The notes: generated by a model not told the origin, from the letters alone. A DNA stretch of 64,000 bases from Halodurantibacterium flavum (GCF_042681825.1 NZ_JBHUGH010000038.1:1-64000); one strand, 5' to 3'. Shown: positions 52,774 through 62,659, counted from the stretch's first letter. Program-made: numbers and translations.

Positions 52774-55557
52774 TCAGGCGCTGTCCCCGCGCCCGATGTA
52801 GCGGTCGATTATTTCTGCCGTGTCCAGGGTCGCCTTGTCCAGCCGGGACCGCAGGTCGTTGATCCCCGTCGCATCGAGTTCGCGCAGCAGGAAGGCACAG
52901 GCGCCCTCGCCCACCTCGGCCGGATCGAGCGGCCGGTCCGTCAAAAGCCGCGTTCCCGCCTGCAACCGCCAGAGCATCCGGTAGACCCGCAGCAAGGTCT
53001 CGGCATCCGCAGCCGCGATCCAGCCATGTCGCACGCCGGCGCGGATCTGCGCCTCGGTCGCGCGGGCGGGGCTTGCTGATCGCAGGGCCGCCGTCTGGGC
53101 CATAAGTTCGATATCCTGCAGGCGTCCGGGCCCGGATTTCGCGTCCCACTCTCCCTCGGCGGGCTTTGCGGTCCGCAGCCGGGCGCGCATCTCGGCCACA
53201 TCCGTGATGACCCGCGGCCCGTCGGATTTCCGTGCCAGAAGCTCCTGCCGGAACGACTCCACCTCTGCCCCCAGTTCGGCGGGGCCGGCCATCACCCGGG
53301 CGCGGGTCAGCGCAAGATGTTCCCAGGTCCAGGCCTCTTCCGCCTGATAGGCGCGAAAGGACTGCAGGCTGGTGGCGACCGGTCCCTGACGCCCCGAAGG
53401 TCGCAGCCGCATATCGACCTCATAAAGGCGCCCTTCCGACATGGGCGCCGTCACCGCCGTCACCAGCGCCTGCGTCAGCCGGGCATAATACGTGCGTGCG
53501 GCGAGCGGACGCGGGCCGTCCGACGCCTCAACCCCCGCCGCGTCGTAGATCACGATCAGGTCGAGGTCGGACCGCGCGTTCAGCCGCCCTGCCCCAAGGC
53601 TGCCCATGCCGATCACGACGGCGCCGCGTCCCGGCGGCGGCCCGTGCTTGCGCGCGAATTCCGCCAGGCAACCGGGCCAGACGCCCGCGACCACCGCCTC
53701 GGCAAGTTCCGCATATTGGCGCCCGGCCTCGGCGGCATCGACGATACCCCGCAGATGATGCACGCCCACCCGGAAATGCCATTCCTTGGCCCAACGGCGG
53801 GCCGCATCAAGGCAGCGTTCATAGTCGGGCGATTCTGCCAGCCGCTGTTCAAGCGCCCCGGCCAAAGCCGCCACCCCGGGCCATGGGGAAAAGAAATCGC
53901 CGCCGATCACCGCATCGAGAACCGCCGCATTGCGCGACAGATACCGCGCCAGCCCGGGCGCCGTCGCCGCGATGTCCACGATCAGCTGCGTAAGCTGCGG
54001 ATTGGCCTCGAACATCGAGAAAAGCTGCACCCCCGCCGGAAGCCCCGCAAGGAAGCCGTCGAACTGGGTCAGCGCCTCGTCCGGGTTGGCGGCGCGTTGC
54101 AGGCGGCGCAGGATCTCGGGCCGGACCCGCTCGAATATCTCGACCGCGCGGGCGGATCGCAGTGCCGGATAGCTGCGCCAGCCCTCGACGATCTTTGCCG
54201 CATGGTCCGACAGATCGGGCTCTGCCGCAGCCTCGGTCGGCGCAAAGAAGCCTTCGGTCAACTGATCGACGCGTTGCAGGCGGTCCAGCAGGTCAGCCCG
54301 GAAACGCGCGGTATCGCCCTGCCCCATGAACCGCGCAAGCCGGTCGAACCCCTCGGGCACGGTCGGCAGGGCGTGGGTCTGCGCGTCGTTCACCATCTGC
54401 AGCCGATGCTCTACCTCTCGATGGGCGCGATAGAGGTCGATCAGCTCCGCCGCCTCGGCATGACCGACCCAACCCTTTTCAGCAAGCGCCCGCAGCCCCG
54501 GCACCGTCGCCCGCTGCCGCAGATCGGGATCGCGCCCCCCGGCGATGATCTGGCGCGTCTGGGTAAAGAACTCGATTTCCCGGATGCCGCCGCGGCCCAG
54601 CTTCATGTCATGCCCTTCCAGAACCAGACGGCCATTCAGCCCCTTGTGGTCCCGGATACGCAGCCGCATGTCATGGGCATCGCGGATGGCGGCAAAATCC
54701 AGATGCTTGCGCCAGACAAAGGGCGTCAGCGCGCGCAAAAACCGCTCGCCCGCCTTGAGGTCGCCGCCGCAGGGCCGGGCCTTGATATAGGCCGCCCGTT
54801 CCCAGGTCCGGCCCAGGCTCTCGTAGTAACGTTCCGCCGCCTCCATCGACAGGCAGACCGGCGTGACCGAGGCATCGGGGCGCAGCCGCAGATCCGTGCG
54901 GAAGACATAGCCCCCCGCCGTGGTATCGGACAAAAGCGTGGTCATCCTGCGCGTCACGCGGATGAAGGCGGCGCGGGCGTCGTGATAATCCGCAGGATCG
55001 AACCGCGTTTCGTCGAACAGGCAGATGAGATCGATGTCCGAGGAATAGTTCAGTTCCGCGGCGCCCATCTTGCCCATGGCAAGCGCGACCATCCCGCCGG
55101 CGGTTTCGATGTCCTCCTCGGTCGCACCCGGCAGCTTGCGCCGCCGGATTTCCTCGGCGACAAGGCGGGTGATCGACAGATGCACCGCACGGTCAGCCAG
55201 CGCCGTGAGGGCGCCCGTCACCTCCTCCAGCGTCCAGACGCCCCCCGCATCCGCGAGACCCGCGAGCAGCGCCACGCGCCGCTTGGCCTGCCGCAGCGCC
55301 GCGCCCAGATCGGCGAGCGGCACCGGGTCGAGCGACAGAAGAACAGCCGCCAGCGCCGCCTCGGGTGTCATGCGCACACTGGCGGCCAGCCAGTCGCCCT
55401 CGGTCCGCATGAGGCCGGCGAGATAGGGGCTGCACCCCGCCACCCCCTCGCAGAGCGGCCGGAGCCCGGGCGGAAGGTCAAGCAGGGCGGAGGTCTCACC
55501 CCCCTGAACCGGGTCGAACGGGATCGGCGAACGGATAAGGCGAGAGGCAAAGTCCAT
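52774..55557 (-). CDS. glnE: Glutamine synthetase adenylyltransferase/deadenylase GlnE
   Basis: A 927-residue bifunctional enzyme that adds and removes AMP on glutamine synthetase in response to PII. Two nucleotidyltransferase domains are visible. The first has GKMGAAELNYSSDIDLICLFDE near residue 157 (GS...DxD). The second has GMGSLGAGRLNARSDLDLIVIYD near 651. GRGGIREIEFFTQTRQII near 313 and GPGRLQDIELMAQTAALR near 822 are the paired helical motifs. The length is normal. Confidence 0.97.
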   Translation of the reverse strand: MDFASRLIRSPIPFDPVQGGETSALLDLPPGLRPLCEGVAGCSPYLAGLMRTEGDWLAASVRMTPEAALAAVLLSLDPVPLADLGAALRQAKRRVALLAGLADAGGVWTLEEVTGALTALADRAVHLSITRLVAEEIRRRKLPGATEEDIETAGGMVALAMGKMGAAELNYSSDIDLICLFDETRFDPADYHDARAAFIRVTRRMTTLLSDTTAGGYVFRTDLRLRPDASVTPVCLSMEAAERYYESLGRTWERAAYIKARPCGGDLKAGERFLRALTPFVWRKHLDFAAIRDAHDMRLRIRDHKGLNGRLVLEGHDMKLGRGGIREIEFFTQTRQIIAGGRDPDLRQRATVPGLRALAEKGWVGHAEAAELIDLYRAHREVEHRLQMVNDAQTHALPTVPEGFDRLARFMGQGDTARFRADLLDRLQRVDQLTEGFFAPTEAAAEPDLSDHAAKIVEGWRSYPALRSARAVEIFERVRPEILRRLQRAANPDEALTQFDGFLAGLPAGVQLFSMFEANPQLTQLIVDIAATAPGLARYLSRNAAVLDAVIGGDFFSPWPGVAALAGALEQRLAESPDYERCLDAARRWAKEWHFRVGVHHLRGIVDAAEAGRQYAELAEAVVAGVWPGCLAEFARKHGPPPGRGAVVIGMGSLGAGRLNARSDLDLIVIYDAAGVEASDGPRPLAARTYYARLTQALVTAVTAPMSEGRLYEVDMRLRPSGRQGPVATSLQSFRAYQAEEAWTWEHLALTRARVMAGPAELGAEVESFRQELLARKSDGPRVITDVAEMRARLRTAKPAEGEWDAKSGPGRLQDIELMAQTAALRSASPARATEAQIRAGVRHGWIAAADAETLLRVYRMLWRLQAGTRLLTDRPLDPAEVGEGACAFLLRELDATGINDLRSRLDKATLDTAEIIDRYIGRGDSA

Positions 55558-55677
55558 GCATGGAAAGTGAGCTACCCGACGAGCATGGTCAACGGCCTTG
55601 CACGCGACGGTCCGTCAAGGACCCTTGCACCTGCAAGGCGCGCGGCTAATCTGCCGCCGAACAGGAAGGAAATGCCG

Positions 55678-56151
55678 ATGAGCAAGAGTGTAAAGCGGGT
55701 CGAGGCCGCGCTGGCCGAGGCCGGGATCGAGGCCCGGTTGCTGGAAATGGGGGCAGAAACGCGCACCGCGCAGCAGGCCGCCGACGCGGCAGGCTGTTCC
55801 GTGGACCAGATCGCCAAGTCGATCCTGTTCCGCGGCCGGCAGAGCGGGCGGCTTTACCTCTTCATCACGGCCGGTGGCAACCGTGTCTGCCCCGAAAAGG
55901 CGTCGGCCTGCGCGGGCGAGCCCCTGGAAAAGGCCGAGGCTGCGCAGATCCGGCAGGAAACGGGTTTTGTGATCGGGGGCGTCGCGCCAGTGGGCCACCT
56001 GACCCCGCCCCGCCCCTTTCTGGACCCGAAGCTTCTGACCTATGCGACCGTCTGGGCCGCCGCCGGCACGCCGCGGCATATCTTTGAAATTGCCCCGGAC
56101 CGCCTGATGGATGCGTCGGGCGCGGAGCCGGCCGATTTCGTCCTTTCCTAG
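55678..56151 (+). CDS. YbaK/EbsC family aminoacyl-tRNA deacylase
   Basis: A 157-residue trans-editing domain protein of the YbaK/ProX type, which hydrolyses mischarged tRNAs such as Cys-tRNA-Pro or Ala-tRNA-Pro. The pattern is TAQQAADAAGCSVDQIAKSILFR near residue 30 with the conserved Lys, YLFITAGGNRVCPEKA near 61, and the GGVAPVGHLTP motif near 102. The ATG at 55678 has AGGAAGG about eight bases upstream; ATG at 55672 would add two residues. It diverges from glnE across 120 bases. Confidence 0.9.
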   Translation: MSKSVKRVEAALAEAGIEARLLEMGAETRTAQQAADAAGCSVDQIAKSILFRGRQSGRLYLFITAGGNRVCPEKASACAGEPLEKAEAAQIRQETGFVIGGVAPVGHLTPPRPFLDPKLLTYATVWAAAGTPRHIFEIAPDRLMDASGAEPADFVLS

Positions 56152-56199
56152 CGGGTTCTCCTGCCTCGATCCGGCTCGCGACAAAACCCGCGCCGAAAA

Positions 56200-56276
56200 A
56201 TGTAAACACCTTTCACTTTGCCTCTTGACGCAGGGCCTCCCGATCCCGATGTAGGAGATGTGAAAGGTTTTTACAT
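56200..56276. promoter_or_regulatory. Paired inverted operators flanking a promoter
   Basis: A 17-base element at 56200-56216 (ATGTAAACACCTTTCAC) is repeated inverted at 56260-56276 with one mismatch. Each half is itself a partial palindrome of the form GTGAAA-N3-TTTAC. Between them lies TTGACG (56225-56230), a good -35, with a poorer -10 about 17 bases later. The arrangement, centre to centre 60 bases, suggests cooperative control of the DUF2852 gene that starts 21 bases downstream. Confidence 0.65.
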
Positions 56277-56296
56277 CTCAGGGGAAAGGAGCCTCG

Positions 56297-56704
56297 ATGA
56301 CCACGACCTCTTCCATCGCCAGCTTGCCCGCACAGGCAGAGGCCTGGCTTGACCAGCGCGGCAAGCCCGCCTGGATTGTCGCGATGATCCTTGGGTTCAT
56401 CGTGTTCTGGCCCATCGGGCTCGCCATCCTCTTTTACATGATATGGAGCAGACGCATGTTTTCGTGCAGTTCGCGCCGCAACCGCGGCATGGATCATCGG
56501 GTCGGACGGTCATCGGGCAACACGGCCTTCGACGCCTACAAATCCGACACGCTGCGCCGTCTCGAGGAAGAGCAGCACGCCTTCGAGGCCTTCCTCCAGC
56601 GGCTCCGGGACGCGAAGGACAAGACCGAGTTCGACCAGTTCATGGACGAACGCGCCCGCGCCGCCCGTGACCAGCGCGATGTGCGGGACGCCGAAAACGC
56701 CTGA
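56297..56704 (+). CDS. DUF2852 membrane protein
   Basis: A 135-residue protein with one membrane segment (about residues 25-50, PAWIVAMILGFIVFWPIGLAIL), then a short cysteine/Arg stretch, and a charged helical tail with NTAFDAYKSDTLRRLEEEQ near 77 and FQxFLxRLRxAKDKxEFDxFM-like helices. This matches the DUF2852 family of alphaproteobacteria; its role is unknown. AAGGAG precedes the ATG. It has its own promoter region with twin operators and a terminator, so it is a single-gene unit. Confidence 0.88.
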   Translation: MTTTSSIASLPAQAEAWLDQRGKPAWIVAMILGFIVFWPIGLAILFYMIWSRRMFSCSSRRNRGMDHRVGRSSGNTAFDAYKSDTLRRLEEEQHAFEAFLQRLRDAKDKTEFDQFMDERARAARDQRDVRDAENA

Positions 56705-56722
56705 CATGCCCATGACAGGCAG

Positions 56723-56754
56723 ATGCCCGGTTCCGGAAAGGGGCCGGGCATTTT
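56723..56754 (+). terminator. Terminator of the DUF2852 gene
   Basis: ATGCCCGG (56723-56730) pairs with CCGGGCAT (56744-56751). The loop can extend the stem, and TTTC follows. It starts 19 bases after the DUF2852 stop. Confidence 0.7.
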
Positions 56755-56881
56755 CATGCCGGTACGCCATCGTCGGCCCAAGCCTTGTAACACTGACGCG
56801 AAAACCCTACTTGGCCTAATCGCGGCCTCTTGCTAACCTGCCATCGCAGCCCGCTGCCCCTTGCGCAGAGATCACCACGAT

Positions 56882-57718
56882 ATGCGTCATACACTGCCCA
56901 TTGCGCCCCAGTTCTACGTGACGGCCCCCCAGCCCTGCCCCTATCTGGAGGGGCGCATGGAGCGTAAACTGTTCACGGCGCTTCAGGGCGACTATGCCGA
57001 AAAGCTGAACGACGCGCTGTCCAAGCAGGGCTTCCGCCGGTCGCAGAACGTGCTCTACCGTCCGTCCTGTTCCGAATGTTCGGCCTGCATGTCCGCGCGC
57101 ATCCGCGTGGCCGATTTCGTGCCGAACAAAAGCCAGCGCCGCACCCTGCGCCGGAACACCGACCTGAAACGGGATGCGACCAGCCCCTGGGCGACCGAAG
57201 ACCAGTTCGCGCTGTTCCGCCGGTATCTGGACAGCCGCCACGCCGATGGCGGCATGGCCGATATGGACATCTTCGAATTCGCCGCGATGATCGAGGAAAC
57301 GCCGATCCGCAGCCGCGTCGTTGAATATTCCCGTCCGCCCGAAGCCGGTGAACGGCGCCATCAGCTCACCGCCGTCTGCCTGACCGACGTGATGGATGAC
57401 GGCCTCAGCATGGTCTATTCCTTCTACGATCCCGAACGGGCCACGGACAGCCTTGGCACCTATGTCGTGCTCGACCATATCGCCATCGCGCGTGAGGCCG
57501 GTCTGCCCTTCGTCTATCTGGGCTATTGGGTGCCCGGCAGCCGCAAGATGGGCTACAAGGCCCGGTTTTCAGGGCTGGAGATCTACCGCGACGGCGACTG
57601 GCGCCCGATCGGCGACCCTGAAAGCTACAGCGCCGACCCGCACCCGCTGTCGGTCGATCCGATCGCCGAGCAGGTCGCGCGTATCAGCCTGCCCGACACC
57701 CGCGCGCCGAAGGTCTGA
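56882..57718 (+). CDS. bpt: Aspartate/glutamate leucyltransferase Bpt (ATE-like)
   Basis: A 278-residue aminoacyl-tRNA protein transferase that tags N-terminal Asp or Glu for ClpS/ClpAP degradation (N-end rule). The N-terminal half has CPYLEGR near residue 19 and the Cys motif YRPSCSECSACMSARI near 60. The GNAT-like half has SMVYSFYDPE near 179, SLGTYVVLDHIAIARE near 193 and YLGYWVPGSRKMGYKARF near 214. Alphaproteobacterial members are Bpt, although often labelled arginyltransferase. ATG at 56882 begins the conserved MRHTLPIAPQFYVT. Confidence 0.93.
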   Translation: MRHTLPIAPQFYVTAPQPCPYLEGRMERKLFTALQGDYAEKLNDALSKQGFRRSQNVLYRPSCSECSACMSARIRVADFVPNKSQRRTLRRNTDLKRDATSPWATEDQFALFRRYLDSRHADGGMADMDIFEFAAMIEETPIRSRVVEYSRPPEAGERRHQLTAVCLTDVMDDGLSMVYSFYDPERATDSLGTYVVLDHIAIAREAGLPFVYLGYWVPGSRKMGYKARFSGLEIYRDGDWRPIGDPESYSADPHPLSVDPIAEQVARISLPDTRAPKV

Positions 57719-57815
57719 GGCATTTCGGCGGCCTTTCTTGCTGTGCTGGCCCGCCTTGCGCAATTTCGGTAACGGAAAAAGTTAGCCGGCGACAGAAAAT
57801 ATCGCGCATTGGCGG

Positions 57816-57844
57816 TTGACGACCCCCAAGGCCAACCATAATGT
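57816..57844 (+). promoter_or_regulatory. Promoter of the ilvBN leader
   Basis: TTGACG at 57816-57821, a 17-base spacer and TAATGT at 57839-57844 give a near-consensus housekeeping promoter. Transcription would begin about 57851, twenty bases before the leader peptide start. Confidence 0.7.
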
Positions 57845-57870
57845 CCGCCCTTGTAACGGAAGGGACCGCA

Positions 57871-57918
57871 ATGAACGGGATTCTCGTACTTGTAGGGAAG
57901 GTGCGCATGGGCCGGTAA
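57871..57918 (+). CDS. ilvB leader peptide
   Basis: A 15-codon open frame, MNGILVLVGKVRMGR, with a run of branched-chain codons (Ile Leu Val Leu Val at 57880-57894, and a further Val). A GGAAGGGACC ribosome site precedes the ATG. Its stop lies just inside the loop of an alternative hairpin, and an attenuator follows. This is the usual design for ribosome-mediated attenuation of ilv operons: scarce charged Ile, Leu or Val tRNA stalls the ribosome on these codons. Confidence 0.85.
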   Translation: MNGILVLVGKVRMGR

Positions 57919-57978
57919 CGGAAACCCTTTTGGACCCCCATGCGCCCCCGAAGGAAGATCCTCCGGGGGCTTTTTGTT
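57900..57978 (+). promoter_or_regulatory. ilvBN transcription attenuator
   Basis: Two exclusive hairpins are visible. The terminator has GCCCCCG (57944-57950) pairing with CGGGGGC (57964-57970), an inner AGGA/TCCT helix, and TTTTTGTT. The antiterminator has GCGCATGGG (57903-57911) pairing perfectly with CCCATGCGC (57937-57945), extendable to 57948 through one mismatch, and so captures the left arm of the terminator. A ribosome that reaches the leader stop (57916) covers 57903-57911 and lets the terminator form. A ribosome stalled on the Ile-Leu-Val codons leaves the antiterminator free. Confidence 0.88.
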
Positions 57979-58020
57979 ACGCGATTGTGGCAGCCAGCGA
58001 CTGGCGATGGAGTGAATGCG

Positions 58021-59775
<1,755 letters not shown>

Positions 59776-59784
59776 GGCAGGGAG

Positions 59785-60351
59785 ATGAACATGAGCAGGC
59801 TGAACATCGAACAGGGGTCGTCGCGGCATTCGGCCTACGATCTTCGCGACCCCTATGCGGACGTGACCGAGACGCACACGCTCGCTGTGCTGGTGGATAA
59901 CGAAAGCGGCGTCCTGGCCCGGGTGATCGGGCTTTTTTCGGGTCGCGGCTACAACATCGAAAGCCTGACGGTGGCCGAGGTGGACCATCTGGGCCACCGC
60001 TCGCGCATCACCATCGTGACGCGCGGCACGCCTCAGGTGATCGAACAGATCAAGGCGCAGCTTGGCCGCATGGTCCCGGTGCATGAGGTGCATGACCTGA
60101 CCGTCGATGGCCCCTCGGTCGAGCGGGAACTGGCGCTCTTCAAGGTGGCGGGCCGGGGCGACCAGCGGGTGGAGGCGTTGCGTCTGGCCGATATCTTCCG
60201 GGCGAATGTGGTGGATTCCACCCTGGAGAGCTTTGTGTTCGAGATCACCGGCACGGGCGAAAAGATCGACGCCTTTGCCGATCTCATGCGTCCGCTCGGC
60301 CTGAAAGAGGTCGCGCGGACGGGTGTTGCGGCGCTGGCACGGGGTGCCTGA
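59785..60351 (+). CDS. ilvN: Acetolactate synthase regulatory subunit
   Basis: A 188-residue small subunit giving valine feedback. An ACT domain spans about residues 30-105: THTLAVLVDNESGVLARVIGLFSGRGYNIESLTVAEVD. The second domain has ELALFKVAGRG near 114 and ends RTGVAALARG. Compared with E. coli IlvH it has an N-terminal extension of about 27 residues, common in this group. An ATG two codons in is also possible. It is followed by a terminator. Confidence 0.96.
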   Translation: MNMSRLNIEQGSSRHSAYDLRDPYADVTETHTLAVLVDNESGVLARVIGLFSGRGYNIESLTVAEVDHLGHRSRITIVTRGTPQVIEQIKAQLGRMVPVHEVHDLTVDGPSVERELALFKVAGRGDQRVEALRLADIFRANVVDSTLESFVFEITGTGEKIDAFADLMRPLGLKEVARTGVAALARGA

Positions 60352-60363
60352 GACGCGCGCGCG

Positions 60364-60389
60364 GGCGGGGGCTTTGGCCCTCGCCTTTT
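60364..60389 (+). terminator. Terminator of ilvBN
   Basis: GGCGGGGGC (60364-60372) pairs with GCCCTCGCC (60377-60385), one G-T wobble, with loop TTTG, followed by TTTT. It is 12 bases past the ilvN stop. Confidence 0.82.
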
Positions 60390-60508
60390 AAAGCTGCCAC
60401 ATCCTGATCTTCCGATGGGCCGCGCCGCCCTTGGCGCGCGGCCTTCCGCGTTGACGGAACCCCGGGGCGCAGGGTCGGGTTGACCCCCAAAGCTCGCAGG
60501 AGGCAGCC

Positions 60509-60760
60509 ATGAACCAGCAAGACTTCAAGGAATGGGAATCCCGGATCGAGGCGCGCGCGCAGGCGCTCTGGGCCGAAAACGGCAAACCCGACGGCGCGCT
60601 GGATGAGTTCCGCGAAAAGGCGAAGGAGCTTGTCGCGCTCGAGGAAGTGCCCGAGGCCGGGCATCAGGACCCCCACACATCCCAAGGCATCGAGGAACAA
60701 TCGCTTCAGGAGAACCTGGGCGAGTTTCCCGGCCTGCGCGATCAGGGCGACGACGACTGA
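60509..60760 (+). CDS. DUF2934-type small protein
   Basis: An 83-residue acidic protein. Its N-terminal part, WESRIEARAQALWAENGKPDGALDEFREKAKELVALEE, fits the DUF2934 helix-turn-helix-like pattern (RAxxLWxxxGxPxG). The rest is Gln/Glu/Asp-rich and probably disordered. GGAGG precedes the ATG. Its function is unknown. Confidence 0.82.
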   Translation: MNQQDFKEWESRIEARAQALWAENGKPDGALDEFREKAKELVALEEVPEAGHQDPHTSQGIEEQSLQENLGEFPGLRDQGDDD

Positions 60761-60781
60761 CCGACCAAGGGGAGGCGTTCA

Positions 60782-60808
60782 GGGCGACCCGGATGTCGCC
60801 CCCCCCCC
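60782..60808. repeat. Hairpin followed by a run of ten C
   Basis: GGGCGAC (60782-60788) and GTCGCCC (60795-60801) form a perfect 7-base stem. The right arm runs into an uninterrupted C10 tract (60799-60808), 22 bases past the DUF2934 stop. There is no T tract, so it is a poor intrinsic terminator. Confidence 0.55.
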
Positions 60809-60913
60809 GCGTTCTGCATCTGCAAAGACAGCGGGCAATCCCGCGCAGAAACTCGTTCAAATTTCTTCCACCGGGAAAAGCGTGAGGCCCGCTGCGACAA
60901 TTTACTCGACCTT

Positions 60914-60930
60914 ATGCTGCACTGCAGCAT
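60914..60930. promoter_or_regulatory. Palindrome ATGCTGC-ACT-GCAGCAT
   Basis: Perfect 7-base arms around 3 bases, containing CTGC-N3-GCAG (60916-60926), the form recalled for PhaR operators of Paracoccus. It lies 30 bases upstream of the ATG at 60961, in promoter position. A related box is at 49842-49852. Confidence 0.5.
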
Positions 60931-60960
60931 GATCGGGGAAACCATCAAGGGAACCTCGCC

Positions 60961-61167
60961 ATGATCGAACTGATCTTTGTCGCCTGCCTTGCCACGGACC
61001 CGTCGAACTGCCGCGAACATACACATATGCACATGCCGGGTGTAACCGTGCAGTCCTGCATGATGCAGGCGCAGCCGCAGCTTGCGCAATGGGTCAGCGA
61101 ACACCCGAGTATGATCGTCACGCGCTGGTCCTGCGCCAGCAGCGAGGCCCGCAAGGTCAGGGTCTGA
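60961..61167 (+). CDS. Small cysteine-containing conserved protein
   Basis: A 68-residue protein with a short hydrophobic start (MIELIFVACLA) and four cysteines (residues 9, 17, 33 and 58), then MQAQPQLAQWVSEHP and WSC near the end. I recall similar small proteins in Rhodobacterales, without a named function. The N-terminus could be a weak signal or lipobox-like stretch. AAGGGAA precedes the ATG. A CTGC-N3-GCAG palindrome lies in its promoter region. The end overlaps the convergent phospholipase D-like gene. Confidence 0.75.
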   Translation: MIELIFVACLATDPSNCREHTHMHMPGVTVQSCMMQAQPQLAQWVSEHPSMIVTRWSCASSEARKVRV

Positions 61168-62659
61168 GCGGCGGCGACCTCTTTCGCCAGGACCACAGCC
61201 CCCTGATCCAGCCGCGCAGGGAACGGCGCGGTGCTGCGGTGCTTTCCGGGTCGAGAAGCGCGTTCTCGGCCATGACCTCTTCTTCAAAACCATTGAGGTC
61301 CGGCGGGTCAAAGGGAACGAGCGTCCTGCCCTCCCCCCTCAACACTTCTATCGCCGCGATGAGCGAGCCCTGATCCAGCGCAGCGCGCAGCCGCGCCTCA
61401 TCGACACCCAGATGCTCGGCCAGAAGATCGTCCCGAACACCGACGATCTGCCCCCGCAGGTCCACGTCATCGGCACCGGCCTCCAGCGCGAGGTCGCATT
61501 CGCTGTCGAAGCCCATCGACCGGTTGTTGAGGTTCGAGGACCCCACGCGCAACAACCGGTCATCCATCACCAAAACCTTGGCATGGACATAGATCGGCTG
61601 CCCGCCTTTCGTCACCGGCGTATAGATGCGGAACCGCCCCTTGTGATCGGCGCGCCGGACAAGCTGCAGCAGCCGTGCACGCGATGACCCCATGACCTCT
61701 TCCTGCAGCCAGCCATCGGCGCTTTCGGGGTTGATCACCACGATCTCGGGCGGATCGGGTTCCGAGAGGCGCGCGGCCATCGCGTCGGCGATCCGGCGGG
61801 ACGCGAAGTACTGGCTTTCGATATAAAGCGTGCGCCGGCATCGAGCGATCGCGGCGAGGTAGAGCGCCTCGATCTCCCGCGCGCCCGTGTGGCCTTCATG
61901 GTCGGGGACAGTCCTTGCGATGGCGACATCGACATCCGTGAACGTGGTCTGCAAACCCTCGGGCCAGGCGCCCTCAAGCGGTGGCGGCGGGTCGAGCCGT
62001 TCGCCTGTCGCACGTTCCCAACGCGACCGCGCAAGCTCGCCCAGCGCCTTTGCAACCTCTCCCTCCACGGCCGTTGCGACGTCATGCCAGGGCTTGTAAC
62101 GGCGCCGGCTGGTCGGGCGGACGCGATACGGTTCGTCGTCGCGATGCGAGCGCGTGTCCCAGCGATCGGCCGTCATGTCGATACCGCCGCAAAACGCGAG
62201 CGTGTCGTCGATCGTGATGATCTTCTGATGATGGGCCGCCATCGGCGGATGCACATGGTCGAGCACAAGACGCATCCGGCGGCTGGTCATCCAGTTGAGA
62301 ACGAAGAGCGGGGTAGAGCCGCGCTTGAGCTCCATCACCACGCCCAGATCCCATCGCAGCACATAGACGCGAAGATCTGGTCGGGTCTTGACCACCCAGC
62401 TCAGAAACCGGCCCAGTCGGTTCGGGCCCTCCAGCCCCTTCTGCCCGGGCAAAAGGGCGATGCGCGTGTCGAAGTCCCAGCCGATCATCATCACGCTGTG
62501 CTGCGCCTTGAGCACGGCGGCGCGCACGGTCGCAAAATAATCCGCGGCATCGACGATGACGGCCACCCTCTCGGCCCGGCCCATGCGCCAGCAGGTCTGC
62601 CCCACCCGGAGCACGGGATCCTTTGCGTTCATTTCGTTCTGCTGCACCGGTGCACCCAT
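61157..62659 (-). CDS. Phospholipase D-family protein (two HKD motifs)
   Basis: A 500-residue PLD-superfamily protein with two complete HKD motifs: HHQKIITIDDTLAFCGGID near residue 143 and HAKVLVMDDRLLRVGSSNLNNRS near 355. Members include phospholipases D and transphosphatidylases, and also cardiolipin synthases and secreted effectors. The RSHRDDEPYR region after the first motif resembles Streptomyces/eukaryote-like PLD more than ClsA. No signal peptide or N-terminal membrane helix is evident, so it may act in the cytosol. A start at 62632 is an alternative, since neither has a strong ribosome site. Confidence 0.87.
   Translation of the reverse strand: MGAPVQQNEMNAKDPVLRVGQTCWRMGRAERVAVIVDAADYFATVRAAVLKAQHSVMMIGWDFDTRIALLPGQKGLEGPNRLGRFLSWVVKTRPDLRVYVLRWDLGVVMELKRGSTPLFVLNWMTSRRMRLVLDHVHPPMAAHHQKIITIDDTLAFCGGIDMTADRWDTRSHRDDEPYRVRPTSRRRYKPWHDVATAVEGEVAKALGELARSRWERATGERLDPPPPLEGAWPEGLQTTFTDVDVAIARTVPDHEGHTGAREIEALYLAAIARCRRTLYIESQYFASRRIADAMAARLSEPDPPEIVVINPESADGWLQEEVMGSSRARLLQLVRRADHKGRFRIYTPVTKGGQPIYVHAKVLVMDDRLLRVGSSNLNNRSMGFDSECDLALEAGADDVDLRGQIVGVRDDLLAEHLGVDEARLRAALDQGSLIAAIEVLRGEGRTLVPFDPPDLNGFEEEVMAENALLDPESTAAPRRSLRGWIRGLWSWRKRSPPLRP

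Noticed and set aside
53317..56151. 944-residue plus-strand frame over glnE
   Set aside because: It only becomes meaningful at its end, where the YbaK gene begins at 55678; the rest is antisense to glnE.
56200..56276. PpsR/CrtJ-type TGT-N12-ACA sites
   Set aside because: The spacing in the downstream copy is 11 and the upstream copy lacks ACA; no photosynthesis genes are near.
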